From assembly GCA_029288095.1 (NCBI GenBank), contig JARFPW010000301.1:1-6763 (forward strand): 6,763 nt of DNA. The letters are read 5' to 3'. Positions 5,988 to 6,763 of the stretch are shown piece after piece. Each line of letters opens with the position of its first letter. Positions within the stretch are counted from its first letter, which is position 1. Made by a program: the position numbers and the translations under genes. The DNA comes from Gemmatimonadota bacterium. GTDB lineage: Bacteria; Gemmatimonadota; Gemmatimonadetes; Palauibacterales; Palauibacteraceae. The notes under the pieces are model-generated. The model made no database searches, was not told the origin of the DNA, and worked only from the letters and a program-made list of their open reading frames with translations.

Positions 5988-6763
5988 CTGGAACGCGGCC
6001 GGTATCCACCAGCCCACGGACAGGGCAAACTCGCGGTTGTTGAGACCCGTGGCCGCGTCGAAACGCAGCACCGGCTCCCGTGCAGAAGATCCGAAACGCA
6101 GACCTATCCCGGCGTCGGCGAACGACTCTCCCGGCCTGGACCCCCAGGTATGCGCGACATCCACGAATGCTGCTCCGCCCGCCCGCCGGCCCGAGCCGAT
6201 CGGGAACCAGTAGACGACCTCGGCGCCACCAGCGGCCAGGTGCCGGTCGAAAGCCCGCCCCGTCACGACGCCGTCTGACAGCAGGGAATGAGCCCTCAGC
6301 AGGGTCTCTCTGGCGGTTCCCCGGCCCGCACCCGGCCACATCATGGCGGGCGCCTCCCGACCGACGGACTCGATGCCTGACCTCACCGTCAGCACCAGCC
6401 CTCGCAGATCGCCGCGCGTCGTCCAGGCGGCGTCGGCGCCGAGCCGTCCGAATCCCTGTTGTTCCCCCGTGGAAATCCACGTATCGGCGTTCGCTGAGAA
6501 CCCGAGATGATCTCCCGCCAGCCGTACATCGATACCGGCGCCAGCGCGCCCGAACCCACCGCGCCCGACCCAGTCGTCAGCCCCACCGCGCACGTGAACT
6601 CGCAACCAGGGCTCCGCCCAGGCCGAGTATCCGAGTGCGGCGCCGGTTCTCTCATCTACTGTGAAGTCCGGACCGACGAGCGCAGGTCCGAACGATTCCC
6701 GCTCCCAGGCAGCATCCAGCGTCCACACGGCGGGGCCGCCGAACTCCGCAGGCCCGGCGAACC
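5985..6763 (-). CDS. Outer-membrane beta-barrel protein, Omp85-like C-terminal part (5' end past right edge)
   Basis: The frame stays open to the window edge, giving 258 full codons of a longer gene. GTG 6728-6726 is a possible start, but the codons upstream of it also read as barrel-like sequence (FAGPAEFGGPA), so the gene more likely continues beyond the window. The protein is rich in Gly and aromatic residues with alternating patterns typical of transmembrane beta strands: VWTLDAAWERESF, WLRVHVRGGADDW, FGRAGAGIDVRLAG. The end, with GAEVVYWFPIG, GGAAFVDVAHTW, DAGIGLRFG, VLRFDAATG and EFALSVGWWIPAAFQ, follows the order of the last strands of Omp85/BamA or two-partner-secretion barrels. There, a strand ending in 'FvD.g..W' precedes 'G.GLR' and 'lr.D.a'. 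The terminal Phe is followed by one extra Gln. Other barrel families cannot be excluded without the N-terminus; POTRA domains would settle it. Confidence 0.75.
   Translation of the reverse strand, partial: FAGPAEFGGPAVWTLDAAWERESFGPALVGPDFTVDERTGAALGYSAWAEPWLRVHVRGGADDWVGRGGFGRAGAGIDVRLAGDHLGFSANADTWISTGEQQGFGRLGADAAWTTRGDLRGLVLTVRSGIESVGREAPAMMWPGAGRGTARETLLRAHSLLSDGVVTGRAFDRHLAAGGAEVVYWFPIGSGRRAGGAAFVDVAHTWGSRPGESFADAGIGLRFGSSAREPVLRFDAATGLNNREFALSVGWWIPAAFQ

Noticed and set aside
4730..6028. Minus-strand open frame of 432 codons antisense to typA and the acidic gene
   Set aside because: Low-complexity Arg/Pro-rich start, no family resemblance, and full overlap with well-supported plus-strand genes.
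6080..6664. Plus-strand open frame of 194 codons antisense to the outer-membrane protein gene
   Set aside because: Arg/Pro-rich shadow frame. The opposite strand shows clear beta-barrel periodicity and the aromatic C-terminal pattern.

Overview
The window is GC-rich and densely coding. It suggests a diderm bacterium: there is a predicted lipoprotein and a C-terminal outer-membrane beta-barrel segment. A DUF4837-like lipoprotein next to dnaE, an E. coli-like promoter (TTGACA, 17 bp, TAAAAC) and Shine-Dalgarno sites at two of the plus-strand genes fit Gemmatimonadota or a related high-GC lineage better than typical Bacteroidota. This placement is inference; no marker here proves it.

Layout, left to right. 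(1) 1-2477, minus strand: the first 825 codons of dnaE, the alpha subunit of replicative DNA polymerase III, with PHP and palm motifs intact; its C-terminal part lies beyond the left edge. (2) 2487-3536, minus: a 349-residue predicted lipoprotein that resembles DUF4837. It sits 9 bp upstream of dnaE in an apparent two-gene operon. (3) 3537-3760: a divergent intergenic region with a possible leaderless promoter for the lipoprotein, a 12-bp-arm inverted repeat, and a Shine-Dalgarno that can fold into a GC hairpin in front of the TTG start of typA. (4) 3761-5632, plus: complete typA/bipA, a ribosome-associated translational GTPase. (5) 5629-5952, plus: a near-consensus sigma70 promoter whose -35 box overlaps the typA stop codon. 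It drives a 67-residue, extremely acidic protein (29 Asp/Glu, no Lys, Arg or His) that I do not recognise. (6) 5950-5987: an inverted repeat whose two arms carry the stop codons of the convergent genes on either side. (7) 5985-6763, minus: the C-terminal part of an outer-membrane beta-barrel protein, Omp85-like in appearance, running off the right edge.

Two divergent units are visible: lipoprotein-dnaE leftward, and typA plus the acidic gene rightward. The acidic gene has its own promoter and probably also receives typA read-through. It converges on the outer-membrane protein gene. The genes do not form an obvious single pathway. The most unusual element is the acidic mini-protein with its dedicated strong promoter and compact bidirectional end. 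No RNA gene, CRISPR array, insertion sequence or attachment site was seen.
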